DNA of 19,701 bases from JAVMKJ01 sp031732875 (GTDB lineage: Bacteria; Pseudomonadota; Gammaproteobacteria; Competibacterales; Competibacteraceae), in NCBI GenBank assembly GCA_031732875.1, contig JAVMKL010000222.1, forward strand, positions 1 through 19,701. The letters run 5' to 3'. Positions within the stretch are counted from its first letter, which is position 1. Every line of letters starts with the position of its first letter. Positions 7,572 through 16,000 of this stretch are shown here, one piece after another. The notes beneath the pieces were generated by a model. It worked only from the letters and a program-made list of their open reading frames with translations. It had not been told where the DNA came from and did not search any database. A program made the position numbers and the translations under genes.

Positions 7572-9008
7572 TCAGCCGGCCCTGATCCGCTCGAAACCGG
7601 CCAGGGCTTCGGCGCGACTCGCGGCAAAATCCACCACCGGGTTCGGATAATCCAGCCCCGGTGTGAAGCCGGTCGCCTGCTGTTCGGCGGGTGATAGCGT
7701 CCACGGTTGGTGGATGGCCGGCGCCGCCAGCCCGGCCAGTTCCGGCGCCCAACGGCGGATGTAGGCGCCATCCGGATCGAATAGTTCGCTCTGGCGGATG
7801 GGGTTGAAGATGCGAAAGTAGGGTGCGGCGTCGGTGCCACAGCCAGCGGTCCACTGCCAGCCGAGGGTGTTGCCGGCCAGATCGGCGTCCACCAGCGTAT
7901 CCCAGAACCAGCGGGCGCCTTCCTGCCAAGGGATGCGACAGTTTTTGATCAGGAATGAGGCCACCAGCATCCGCACCCGGTTATGCATCCAGCCGGTGCG
8001 CCACAATTGCCGCATTCCGGCATCCACCATGGGATAGCCGGTTTGTCCCCGTTGCCAGGCACGCAATAAATTGCCGTAGTCATCGCGCCACGGATAGGCG
8101 GCGAAACGTTCCTGCAAGGGTTGCTCCGGGGTGTGGGGCCAGTGGTAGAGCACGTAATGGGCGAATTCCCGCCAGCCGATTTCCCGCAGGAAGGTTGCCG
8201 CGCACTTGTCGCCCAGCGGATCACCGCCGGTGGCGTTGGTGATCGCCGCCCAAATTTGGCGAGGACCGATCTCGCCGAAGTGAAGATGGGGCGACAACCG
8301 CGATACGCCGTCGCGGCCCGGCCAGTCGCGCCATCGGGCATAGCCGGCCAGCACCGCTTCACAGAACCGGTCCAGTCGTGCCAGCGCGCCGGCCTCGCCG
8401 GGTTGCCAGGCGGCGGCCAGCCCCTCGTCCCAGCGGATGCGCGGTAACAGGTCCAGCGCGTCCAGCGGCGGCGAGTCCGGCCAGCGTTTGGGATCGAGCA
8501 GGGCCGGAGCCGGCAGCGGCGCGGCGGGTGGAAGTTTCCCCAAACAGGCTTTCCAGAACGGCGTGAAGACCTGATAAGGCGTTTCATCCGCTTTCAAGAG
8601 GGTCCAAGGCTCGATCAGCAATGTCGCCAGATGGCTTTCGGCAACGATGCCGTCCGCGCGCAACGCCGCTTTGACGACGCGATCCCGGGCCATGATCGCT
8701 GGCTCGTACAGCCGGTTCCAGTACACTGCCGTCGCGCCGGTTTCCCGTAGCAGTTCGCGCAGTGCCGACAGGCTGTTGCCTTGGCGCAGGACGAGCCGCG
8801 AATTTCGCCGCCTCAAAGCCGCGTCTAGGGCCACCAGGCTGTGATGAAGCCACCAGCGTGAGGCGGCGCCCGGTTCCCAGGGAGCTTCCTCTTGGGGGGC
8901 GTGGATGTAAACCGGAACGACCCGCTCATGCTCGGATGCGGCGTGGTGCAGGGCAGGATTATCGATCAGCCGCAGATCGCGGCGGAACCAGACGAGCGCG
9001 GTCGACAT
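7572..9008 (-). CDS. phrB: Deoxyribodipyrimidine photolyase (class I CPD photolyase)
   Basis: This flavoprotein uses blue light to split cyclobutane pyrimidine dimers in DNA. The 478 residues match the E. coli enzyme (472). The N-terminal antenna domain begins ALVWFRRDLRLIDNPAL (4-20). The FAD domain has SRLSPHLHFGEIGPRQIW (236-253), GYPMVDAGMRQLWRTGWMHN (324-343), and LGWQWTAGCGTDAAPYFRIF (382-401), all hallmarks of the class. Probable electron-transfer tryptophans are W318, W361 and W384, aligned by eye with E. coli W306, W359 and W382. A cryptochrome is less likely because the whole catalytic block looks canonical. The ATG at 9008 has no strong Shine-Dalgarno. The gene is divergent from bfd, with a 120-base shared upstream region. 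Confidence 0.96.
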   Translation of the reverse strand: MSTALVWFRRDLRLIDNPALHHAASEHERVVPVYIHAPQEEAPWEPGAASRWWLHHSLVALDAALRRRNSRLVLRQGNSLSALRELLRETGATAVYWNRLYEPAIMARDRVVKAALRADGIVAESHLATLLIEPWTLLKADETPYQVFTPFWKACLGKLPPAAPLPAPALLDPKRWPDSPPLDALDLLPRIRWDEGLAAAWQPGEAGALARLDRFCEAVLAGYARWRDWPGRDGVSRLSPHLHFGEIGPRQIWAAITNATGGDPLGDKCAATFLREIGWREFAHYVLYHWPHTPEQPLQERFAAYPWRDDYGNLLRAWQRGQTGYPMVDAGMRQLWRTGWMHNRVRMLVASFLIKNCRIPWQEGARWFWDTLVDADLAGNTLGWQWTAGCGTDAAPYFRIFNPIRQSELFDPDGAYIRRWAPELAGLAAPAIHQPWTLSPAEQQATGFTPGLDYPNPVVDFAASRAEALAGFERIRAG

Positions 9009-9128
9009 GGCAGATCGGTTGGGCGAGCGGTGGGTGGAGATCGATAATATTCCGCAACTAAACCGTTCCCGGACAGTCTCTATAACGTTCGATCAGATTC
9101 CAACCACCTTGCCAGGAGAGTTGCGGCT

Positions 9129-9410
9129 ATGTATTTGTGTATCTGCAAGGCGCTGACCGACAAGCAAATCAACCAGGCTGTCGGTCAAGGTGCCCGCACC
9201 TTCGGCGACCTGAGCGTCCGATTCGGGATCGGTACCGAATGCGGCAAGTGCGTCGATAGCATACGCGAATTTCTCGATGCCTGTCTTGCCGCTCCACCGC
9301 CAGCCGCCGTCCATGAGATTCCGCCGCCGTCCGCCGCCGTCCCGGTCCCGGTGCCGTCCGCCGCCGGTGCCGCCCCAGAACGGGCGGCCTGGTTCGCGAT
9401 CGATCTATAA
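9129..9410 (+). CDS. bfd: Bacterioferritin-associated ferredoxin with proline/alanine-rich tail
   Basis: Bfd is a small [2Fe-2S] protein that reduces bacterioferritin so stored iron can be released. The cluster ligands C4, C6, C38 and C41 fall at exactly the positions found in E. coli Bfd. Residues 1-52 form the complete Fer2_BFD domain. Residues 53-93 are a low-complexity tail rich in Pro and Ala (PPPAAV, PPPSAAVPVPVP), which makes the protein about 30 residues longer than the usual 64. A strong Shine-Dalgarno AGGAGAG (9114-9120) stands 8 bases before the ATG. A -10-like TATAAC at 9081-9086 is visible but has no good -35. No bacterioferritin gene is in the window. Confidence 0.92.
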   Translation: MYLCICKALTDKQINQAVGQGARTFGDLSVRFGIGTECGKCVDSIREFLDACLAAPPPAAVHEIPPPSAAVPVPVPSAAGAAPERAAWFAIDL

Positions 9411-9596
9411 ATCCAACTTCAAGCCGTCAATCGTGCCACTGCCTCACCGATCAGTCGCCAGCGTGGTTCGGACTGCTGTAGCCAACGGTTTCGTGATACG
9501 ATTTCTCAAATTGTGTGTCGCGTCCAAGCCAGCGGGACCCGCCCGGGTGCCCCACCGTGCCTTGGATTCAGAACGAAAAACTCAGGGGAGTCGCCG

Positions 9597-10877
9597 ATGC
9601 TGATTTACAATCTTTTTCCCTTGCTGGCCGGTCCTTGCGGGAACTGGGAACCGCATTTCGAACGGGCCGCCGACATGGGTTTCGACTGGATCTTCGTCAA
9701 CCCCGTCCAGAAAACCGGCTCCTCAGGCAGCCTGTATTCCATCGCCGACTATTTCCAACTCAATCCCCTGCTGGTGGATTCGAGTTCCAAACTGAGCCCC
9801 GAGCAGCAGATGCAGGCGGCGCTTGCCGCGGCCGAAAAACTGGGCCTCAAGGTGATGGTGGATCTGGTCATCAATCATTGCGCCTTCGATTCGGAGGTGA
9901 CGCGCCAGCATCGCGAATGGTTCGCCCAGGAAAACGGCAACATCGCCCATCCGTTCTGCATGGAGGACGGCCACAAGGTGGTATGGGGCGACCTGGCCCG
10001 CTTCGACCATCAACATACCTCCGATCCGGAAGGGCTCTACCGCTTTTTCCATAAGATCGTCGAATATCTGTTGGGCCTGGGTTTCAAGGGTTTCCGTTGC
10101 GACGCGGCCTATCAGATTCCGGGGCATATCTGGAGCCGGTTGATTCGCGAAATCCGGCAAAAATACCCCGACACGGTATTTACCGCCGAAACCCTGGGTT
10201 GTACCGCCGATCAGACCAAGCAAACCGCCCAGGCCGGTTTCGATTACGTCTTCAACAGTTCCAAATGGTGGGATTTCCACGGTGCCTGGCTGATGGAGCA
10301 GTACCAGTTGGTGCGCGAAATCGCGCCATCCATCAGCTTCCCCGAAAGCCACGATACCGACCGGTTGTTCCAGGAAGTCAACGGCAACGTGGCGGCGATG
10401 AAGCAGCGCTATCTGTTTTCCGCCCTGTTTTCCGCTGGCGTCATGATCCCCATCGGCTTCGAATATGGATTCCGGCGCCGGCTGCACGTGGTCAACACCC
10501 GTCCGAGCGATTGGGAACAGCCAAACGTGGATTTGTGTGAATTCATCACCGCCGTCAACGCCATCAAGCGCCAGCATTCGGTCTTCCGGGAGGATTGCCC
10601 GACCCACGTCCTGCCCTACCAGAATCCCAACATTCTGGTCATGTGGAAGGCCTCGGCTCGGACCCACGAAGAAGCGCTGATCATCCTCAACAAGGATCCC
10701 TGGAACCATCAGTACTTCTACGCCGAAAATCTGGGCACTTACGTTCAGGCGGGTGCTCCGCTCGTGGATGTGTCCCCCGAATATGGCATGGAACACATCC
10801 CTCGACCGTTTTCCTATGACTTGCGGCCGGGACAGGCTTTCGTGTTGGTCACGAGTCGCGATCATCTGCCACACTAG
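9597..10877 (+). CDS. GH13 (alpha-amylase superfamily) glycosidase or transglycosidase
   Basis: A 426-residue single-domain GH13 enzyme acting on alpha-glucan. All four conserved regions are visible: region I DLVINH (89-94), region II GFRCDA with nucleophile D169, region III TAETLG with acid/base E198, and region IV ESHD with D253. The beta-alpha barrel starts at the extreme N-terminus with no signal peptide, so the enzyme is cytoplasmic and works on stored or intermediate glucan. A compact beta-sheet C domain seems to span about 335-426. I cannot place it in a subfamily; GlgE, GlgX and GlgB signatures and their extra N-domains are absent. The ATG at 9597 follows AGGGGAG (9584-9590) by 6 bases, and the 28 codons upstream in frame are not convincing. 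It is first in the glucan cluster, 93 bases before the glycogen synthase. Confidence 0.9.
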   Translation: MLIYNLFPLLAGPCGNWEPHFERAADMGFDWIFVNPVQKTGSSGSLYSIADYFQLNPLLVDSSSKLSPEQQMQAALAAAEKLGLKVMVDLVINHCAFDSEVTRQHREWFAQENGNIAHPFCMEDGHKVVWGDLARFDHQHTSDPEGLYRFFHKIVEYLLGLGFKGFRCDAAYQIPGHIWSRLIREIRQKYPDTVFTAETLGCTADQTKQTAQAGFDYVFNSSKWWDFHGAWLMEQYQLVREIAPSISFPESHDTDRLFQEVNGNVAAMKQRYLFSALFSAGVMIPIGFEYGFRRRLHVVNTRPSDWEQPNVDLCEFITAVNAIKRQHSVFREDCPTHVLPYQNPNILVMWKASARTHEEALIILNKDPWNHQYFYAENLGTYVQAGAPLVDVSPEYGMEHIPRPFSYDLRPGQAFVLVTSRDHLPH

Positions 10878-10893
10878 GCAACGGGGCGCGAGC

Positions 10894-10931
10894 GCGGTCC
10901 GTGTTTTCCGGATGAAGGCACACCGGACCGC
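10894..10931 (+). other. Intercistronic hairpin between the GH13 gene and glgA
   Basis: Perfect 8-bp stem: GCGGTCCG (10894-10901) pairs with CGGACCGC (10924-10931) around a 22-base loop. There is no following T-tract. It lies midway between the GH13 stop and the glgA Shine-Dalgarno. It may modulate mRNA stability or partially terminate transcription. Confidence 0.55.
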
Positions 10932-10970
10932 CACGCCCGCGCCCGGAATACGAAAATAAGGACGGAAGCT

Positions 10971-12443
10971 ATGTATATCGTGCAGATTGCTCCTGAATGC
11001 GCCCCCGTGGCCAAAGTCGGCGGCCTGGCCGATGTGATCTTCGGCCTGAGCCGGGAACTGGAAATCCGCGGCAACGAGGTCCACATCATCTTGCCGAAGT
11101 ACGACTGCATGCGCTACGACCATATCTGGGGCCTGCAAGTCAGCATGAAGGATCTGTGGGTGCCCTGGTACAACGGTGCCATTCATTGCTCGGTGTGGTT
11201 CGGTTTCGTGCATGGCCGCAAATGCTTCTTCATCGAACCCCATTCTCAGGACAACTTCTTTAACCGCGGTCACTTCTACGGCTTCTCGGACGATGTCAGC
11301 CGGTTCGCGTTCTTCAGCAAGGCGGCGCTGGAATTCCTGCTCAAGGACAACCGCCGGCCCGATATCATCCATTGCCACGACTGGCAGACCGGGCTGGTGC
11401 CGGTGCTGCTGTTCGAACAGTACGCCCACGCCGGAATGCATTGGCAGCGGGTCTGCTACACCATCCACAATTTCAAGCATCAGGGCCTGACTGGCGAATA
11501 CGTGCTGTGGGCGACGGGGCTGACCAACATCGCGCACTATTTCAACTTCGATCGCTTGCGCGATAACTTCAACCATACCGCCGTCAGCCTGATGAAGGGT
11601 GGCATCGTCTATTCGAACTTCGTCACCACGGTGTCGCCGACTCATGCCCACGAGGCGCGCTTCACCGATCAGGGCAGCGGCTTGAACCATAGCCTGAACG
11701 TGCATCAGAGCAAGTTCGGCGGCGTGCTGAACAGCATCGATTACGATGTCTGGAATCCGGAGATCGATCCGCATATCCCCAGCCGCTACGGCATCGAGAC
11801 TCTGGACCAGAAGTACGCCAACAAGGAAGCGCTGCGCGACCGATTGTGGCTGAGCAAGGATTTCAAGCCGATCATCGCCTACGTGGGCCGGCTGGATAGC
11901 CAGAAAGGCGTCCATCTCATCCATCACGCCATTTTCTACGCCCTGCGCAACAACGCCCAGTTCGTGCTGCTTGGCTCCAGTCCGGAGCCCCACACCAACC
12001 ATCATTTCTGGAACCTCAAACGGCATCTCAACGATAGCCCGGATTGTCATCTGGAACTGAGTTTCGACGAGGAACTGTCTCATTTGATTTACGCTGGAGC
12101 GGACATGATCGTCATGCCCAGCTTGTTCGAGCCGTGCGGCCTGACCCAGATGATCGCGCTGAAGTACGGCACGGTGCCGATCGTGCGCGAGGTCGGCGGC
12201 CTGAAGGACACGGTGTTCGACAAGGACTATTCCCACAAGCCGTTCGAGGAGCGCAATGGGTACGTCTTCCAAGGCGCCGACCATGCCGGTATCGAGTCGG
12301 CCATGCACCGCGCCATCGCGCTGTGGTTCGCCTATCCGGACGATTTTCGCCGCTTGATGATTCACGGCATGAGCTACGATTATTCGTGGTCCCGGCCCGG
12401 TCAGGATTACCTGAACATTTACGAGCACATCCGCTGCAAGTAA
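10971..12443 (+). CDS. glgA: Glycogen synthase, GT5 family (GlgA-like)
   Basis: A GT-B fold glucosyltransferase that extends alpha-1,4-glucan from ADP- or UDP-glucose. The N-terminal GT5 signature is intact: the nucleotide-sugar lysine motif KVGGLADV (15-22) close to the start, HCHDWQTG in the middle of the N-domain, and YTIHNFKHQG. The C-domain carries YVGRLDSQKG and the conserved PSLFEPCGLTQM (383-394) with E387 equivalent to the catalytic Glu of E. coli GlgA. Length is 490 residues against 477 in E. coli. AAGGA at 10958-10962 precedes the ATG. The donor cannot be told from sequence. GlgC, the usual ADP-glucose source, is not in this window. Confidence 0.93.
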   Translation: MYIVQIAPECAPVAKVGGLADVIFGLSRELEIRGNEVHIILPKYDCMRYDHIWGLQVSMKDLWVPWYNGAIHCSVWFGFVHGRKCFFIEPHSQDNFFNRGHFYGFSDDVSRFAFFSKAALEFLLKDNRRPDIIHCHDWQTGLVPVLLFEQYAHAGMHWQRVCYTIHNFKHQGLTGEYVLWATGLTNIAHYFNFDRLRDNFNHTAVSLMKGGIVYSNFVTTVSPTHAHEARFTDQGSGLNHSLNVHQSKFGGVLNSIDYDVWNPEIDPHIPSRYGIETLDQKYANKEALRDRLWLSKDFKPIIAYVGRLDSQKGVHLIHHAIFYALRNNAQFVLLGSSPEPHTNHHFWNLKRHLNDSPDCHLELSFDEELSHLIYAGADMIVMPSLFEPCGLTQMIALKYGTVPIVREVGGLKDTVFDKDYSHKPFEERNGYVFQGADHAGIESAMHRAIALWFAYPDDFRRLMIHGMSYDYSWSRPGQDYLNIYEHIRCK

Positions 12444-12493
12444 GCCGGGACCGGTACGGCGCGCGAACGGTTGCGACAACGCACGAATAACCA

Positions 12494-12531
12494 AAGGGTC
12501 AAACCCTTCGAGATCCCGGTTCTCCGGGATC
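12494..12531 (+). other. Two tandem hairpins between glgA and the first GH57 gene
   Basis: Hairpin 1: AAGGGT (12494-12499) pairs with ACCCTT (12503-12508) across a 3-base loop. Hairpin 2: GATCCCGG (12512-12519) pairs perfectly with CCGGGATC (12524-12531) across a TTCT tetraloop. A C-run rather than a T-run follows, so an intrinsic terminator is unlikely. A role in RNA processing or stability fits better. Confidence 0.65.
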
Positions 12532-12565
12532 CCCCAGCCAACTACCAGCCAGGAGATCATCCCCC

Positions 12566-14029
12566 ATGAGTCAGCTTCCGGAATACGTTGACGGTCTGCC
12601 GAACATCTGCGGTTCGGAACCGCTCGTGGAGAAGTCCCTCCGCGACAGCCGCGACCGGCCGGTGTTCCTGCCGGAAAGCCGGATCGACTTTGCTCGTATT
12701 CGCGCCGCCTGCGCCATTGCCCTGCACATGCACCAACCTCTGATCCCCGCCGGTGGCGGCGACCTGCGCACCGCGGCGATCATCAGCAATCTTAAGTACA
12801 TGATGGATAACCAGGGCATTGGCGATAACCACAATGCCTCAGTGTTTCATTGGTGCTACAAGCGGATGGGTGAATTCATCCCGCAACTCATTCACGAGGG
12901 CAAGGAGCCGCGGGTGATGCTGGAATATTCCGGCACTCTGTTCCACGGAATGCGTGCCATGGGACTGAACGACGTATTCGATGCCCTCAAGAACGCGACC
13001 TGTAATCCGGAGTACCGGCGCGCGGTGGAATGGTTGGGCTGCCCTTGGGGTCACGCCGTGGCGCCTTCGACTCCGGCGCAGGATTTTCGATTGCACGTCA
13101 AGGCCTGGCAGCACCATTTCGCCGCCATCTTCGGGCTGGAGGCACTGGAACGGGTGCGGGGTTTCTCGCCCTCGGAAATGGCGTTGCCCAACCATCCCGA
13201 CATTGCCTACGAGTACATCAAGACTTTGGTGGATTGTGGCTATCAGTGGTTGCTGGTGCAGGAGCACACCGTGGAGCGGCCCGAGAATGGCTGGGGGCCG
13301 GAGAAAAAGCACCTGCCGCATCGGCTGGTCTGCACCAATTCCAAGGGCGAGACCGCCAGCATCATCGCCATCATCAAGACCCAAGGCAGCGATACCAAGC
13401 TGGTGGCGCAGATGCAGCCCTACTACGAAGCCAAGAGCCTGTCGCGCTGGGAACTGGCGGGGAAATCGGTGCCGCCACTGGTGACCCAGATCGCCGACGG
13501 CGAGAACGGCGGGGTGATGATGAACGAATTTCCCGGCAAGTTCATGGATTCGGTGCGCGAGGCTTCGGGGTCGGATACCCCATTGATGAACGCGACCGAG
13601 TATCTGGAGCACCTGTTCGCGTCGGGAATCAGGGAAGCTGATTTACCAGCGCTCCAGCCGTTGCTCCAGAAACGGATCTGGGATCGATTCGAGCCGGGCA
13701 GTGGGCCGGAGAAGCTGGAAAAGCTGATCGCCGACCTGAAGAAGGAAGACGGCCGTTTCCACATGGAAGGCGGTAGTTGGACCAACGACATTTCCTGGGT
13801 ACGGGGCTACGACAACGTGCTCGGTCCGATGGAGAAGGCCAGTTCGCAGTTCTACGAGAAAGTGCTGAAACCGGGCGTGTCCCCCACCGACCCGCGCTAT
13901 CGCAACGCGCTGTTCCACTTGATGTGTTCGCAGACCAGTTGCTACCGATACTGGGGGCAGGGGTTGTGGACCGACTACGGCCGCGAAATCTGCCGGCGGG
14001 CCAGCACTATCGCCGAAACCGATTTTTAA
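12566..14029 (+). CDS. Glycoside hydrolase family 57 protein (alpha-glucan-active, larger paralogue)
   Basis: GH57 enzymes are retaining alpha-amylases, 4-alpha-glucanotransferases and branching enzymes with a (beta/alpha)7 barrel. The 487-residue protein shows region 1 LHMHQP (53-58), a region-3-like GFSPSEM with E204 in the nucleophile position, and IADGENGG (309-316) with D311 in the acid/base position. GFSPSE departs from the common GFWxPE. An N-terminal extension of about 45 residues precedes the barrel, and residues 355-487 form the usual helical C-terminal region. No signal peptide is visible. AGGAGA (12551-12556) is a clear Shine-Dalgarno for the ATG at 12566. Position after glgA argues for glucan remodelling, possibly branching or transfer, but the specificity is unknown. 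Confidence 0.85.
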   Translation: MSQLPEYVDGLPNICGSEPLVEKSLRDSRDRPVFLPESRIDFARIRAACAIALHMHQPLIPAGGGDLRTAAIISNLKYMMDNQGIGDNHNASVFHWCYKRMGEFIPQLIHEGKEPRVMLEYSGTLFHGMRAMGLNDVFDALKNATCNPEYRRAVEWLGCPWGHAVAPSTPAQDFRLHVKAWQHHFAAIFGLEALERVRGFSPSEMALPNHPDIAYEYIKTLVDCGYQWLLVQEHTVERPENGWGPEKKHLPHRLVCTNSKGETASIIAIIKTQGSDTKLVAQMQPYYEAKSLSRWELAGKSVPPLVTQIADGENGGVMMNEFPGKFMDSVREASGSDTPLMNATEYLEHLFASGIREADLPALQPLLQKRIWDRFEPGSGPEKLEKLIADLKKEDGRFHMEGGSWTNDISWVRGYDNVLGPMEKASSQFYEKVLKPGVSPTDPRYRNALFHLMCSQTSCYRYWGQGLWTDYGREICRRASTIAETDF

Positions 14030-14087
14030 TTGTTGGGGGCATTCAGCCAAGGCCGTTCCCAATATTATCATTATAAAAAGTAGGGCG

Positions 14088-14126
14088 GTGGCAAGCGGCG
14101 AGGTGGTTCCCGCCGCCTGTTGCCAC
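14088..14126 (+). other. Long GC-rich hairpin between the two GH57 genes
   Basis: GTGGCAAGCGGCG (14088-14100) can pair with CGCCGC (14111-14116) and TTGCCAC (14120-14126), giving 13 base pairs with a 3-base bulge and a 10-base loop. Just upstream, around 14060-14080, is an AT-rich stretch with TATTATCATTATAAAA, unusual for this GC-rich region, which could hold a promoter -10. The second GH57 gene may therefore have its own start or an attenuator. Confidence 0.6.
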
Positions 14127-14151
14127 GACCCATCACAGGAGGAGCCGAACC

Positions 14152-15339
14152 ATGGTGGACACCCTTTATCACGCGCTGGTCCTGAACCTGCATCAGCCTC
14201 ATGGCAATCTCGAACACTTGCTGGAACACAATGAATGGGAAGCCAAGGAAATCCTGTTCGCGATGGATCGGATTCCCCGTTCGCTGGCGGATTACCAGGA
14301 TATCGGCCGGGTGCATCTGGCGCTGTCCGGCACCTTGCTGGAAACCTTGACGAATCCGGATTTTCAGAACCGGGCCCGCGGCATGGTCGATTGCGGTTCG
14401 CTGCTCTGGCATCTGCGGGATACCCAGAGCATCGACATGCTCGGTACCGCTTACTATCATCCAGTCCTGCCACTGGTTCCTCCGGCTGATTGGGAAGCGC
14501 ATCTGGAACGGTGGCGGGGAATGGCGCGCCGGCTGTTTTTCCGCAGCGATTTCCAGGGATTCTGGCCCCCGGAGATGGGATTCTGCATGGAGATGATCCC
14601 GTTGTTGCGGCGCTGTGGTTACCGCTTCGTGCTGGTCGACAGCGAACACACGCAGCCGGTCACGTCGATGCGTTGGGAGGAATTGCGCTACCGGCCCCAC
14701 GTCGCCCGCTTTGGCGGCGAGGAGATCATCGTCATCGTGCGCGATCGCGATTTGTCGAATGCCCAGGAATCGGGCATGGAGTATGAGTGGTTCGATCGAG
14801 AGGTCCGGGAACGCACCAAGAGTTGCGATTTCCCGCCCCTGGTGACCACCTGCTCCGATGGGCAGAACGGCGGCTGGTTCCGCAACGTCACCCCCGGCAG
14901 CAATTTCTGGGATGTCTTCTACAAGCCGCTGATGGAAAAGGCGCGGGTCGGAAACAATGCGATTCAGCCGACCTTCATCAAGGATTATCTCGACCGCTTC
15001 GGCGCGCATGGCGAGGTCGCGGTCGGGCCAGGCGCGTGGAATACCGGCTGGCACAACGGCCGCGATTTTGTCCAGTGGACCGGCACGCAGGCACAAAAGG
15101 ATGCATTGACTCGGGTGGACGAGATCAGCCAGGCGGTACAGGCGGCGCTACGCAATGCTACCCATATCGGTTCGCGCAATCCGGAATTGCTGGATCTGCT
15201 GGAGGAAGCACGCTGGCGGGTGTTGCGGGCGGAAACCAGTTGTAATTTCTTCTGGGGCGACGCCTGGGTCATGCGCTGTCACGCCGATCTCGATCAAGCT
15301 TGCGAGTGCCTGGAACGGGCCAATTCCCGCTTCAACTGA
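14152..15339 (+). CDS. Glycoside hydrolase family 57 protein (alpha-glucan-active, smaller paralogue)
   Basis: A 395-residue GH57 protein with region 1 LNLHQPHGN (11-19), the textbook region 3 GFWPPEMGF (136-144) with nucleophile E141, and TTCSDGQNGG (231-240) with likely acid/base D236. It lacks the N-terminal extension and much of the insert found in its upstream neighbour, so the two are not a recent duplication. No signal peptide or binding module is evident. AGGAGGAG (14137-14144) is a near-perfect Shine-Dalgarno for the ATG at 14152. Likely alpha-amylase or glucanotransferase activity; exact substrate unknown. It is the last gene of the cluster and converges with the TlpA-like gene, 47 bases away. 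Confidence 0.88.
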   Translation: MVDTLYHALVLNLHQPHGNLEHLLEHNEWEAKEILFAMDRIPRSLADYQDIGRVHLALSGTLLETLTNPDFQNRARGMVDCGSLLWHLRDTQSIDMLGTAYYHPVLPLVPPADWEAHLERWRGMARRLFFRSDFQGFWPPEMGFCMEMIPLLRRCGYRFVLVDSEHTQPVTSMRWEELRYRPHVARFGGEEIIVIVRDRDLSNAQESGMEYEWFDREVRERTKSCDFPPLVTTCSDGQNGGWFRNVTPGSNFWDVFYKPLMEKARVGNNAIQPTFIKDYLDRFGAHGEVAVGPGAWNTGWHNGRDFVQWTGTQAQKDALTRVDEISQAVQAALRNATHIGSRNPELLDLLEEARWRVLRAETSCNFFWGDAWVMRCHADLDQACECLERANSRFN

Positions 15340-15386
15340 GCTGAGGCGTTTTGATGGTGAGACACGCGGTTGCGTCGTCTCGCCGC

Positions 15387-15887
15387 TCAGAGCATCTCCC
15401 GAATCTTTTCGCGCAGCGTGGGTATGTCCAACAGCCCGAGCCGGTAATGTACGATTCGGCCTTGCGGCGAGATCAGCACCGTGGTCGGGGTCAGCCGCAC
15501 GTCGTCGAATTCCTGGGCGATGCGCGCTTGGGTATCCAGCACGATCGGGTAGGGGACTTGTCGTTGCCTTACCAGCGCGCGCACCTGCTCTGGTGGATCG
15601 TAGGCCATCGCCACGCCGATGATTTCCAATCCCTGCGCGTTGAGTTCCCGGTAAAGCTCGATCAGATGCGGCATTTCCTCGATGCAGGACGGGCAGGTGG
15701 TGGCCCAGAACGTCACCAGCACCGGCTTGCCGCGTAACTGCTCCAGCGTCAGGGTGCGGCCGTCGAGGGTTTGGCCGACCAGTGGCGGCGCTTGACGCAA
15801 GCCGGTGGGGATGAACCAGACTAGAGCGGATGCCACGATCACCGCCATGGCGATGCCGGCGATGACGGTTTCTTTGTTTAGCTTCAC
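15387..15887 (-). CDS. Membrane-anchored TlpA/ResA-like thiol-disulfide oxidoreductase
   Basis: A 166-residue thioredoxin-fold protein facing the periplasm. Residues 7-28 form one N-terminal membrane anchor (TVIAGIAMAVIVASALVWFI). The thioredoxin-like domain follows, with the redox motif WATTCPSC (61-68; C65 and C68) and a cis-Pro motif RLTPTTVLI (131-139). Such proteins reduce or oxidise cysteines, often of apocytochrome c or other exported proteins. I start at GTG 15887 because a perfect AGGAGG (complement of 15896-15901) lies 8 bases upstream. An in-frame ATG at 16070 would add 61 residues lacking any domain and would overlap the argC start. Divergent from argC. No cytochrome maturation genes are adjacent, so the partner is unknown. 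Confidence 0.9.
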   Translation of the reverse strand: MKLNKETVIAGIAMAVIVASALVWFIPTGLRQAPPLVGQTLDGRTLTLEQLRGKPVLVTFWATTCPSCIEEMPHLIELYRELNAQGLEIIGVAMAYDPPEQVRALVRQRQVPYPIVLDTQARIAQEFDDVRLTPTTVLISPQGRIVHYRLGLLDIPTLREKIREML

Positions 15888-16000
15888 GGGTCGAACCTCC
15901 TGCGGGTCGATGCTCGCCGCGGGTAACGGCTGCACGCCGGAATAAGACCGCGGCAACCACCGAAAGTCGCTCGGGGCCATTATGCCAGAGCGGGTCTGAT

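Noticed and set aside
9040..9048. GATAATATT upstream of bfd as a Fur box
   Set aside because: Only one short half resembles the consensus; the inverted partner is missing.
9597..10877. GlgE (maltosyltransferase) identity for the GH13 protein
   Set aside because: GlgE is about 650 residues or more with extra N-terminal domains and a different region II and III. Only a bare barrel is present here.
9723..12560. 945-residue open frame on the minus strand opposite the GH13 and glgA genes
   Set aside because: The plus strand holds two complete enzymes with catalytic motifs and Shine-Dalgarno sequences. The long antisense frame is a by-product of high GC codon bias and shows no motif.
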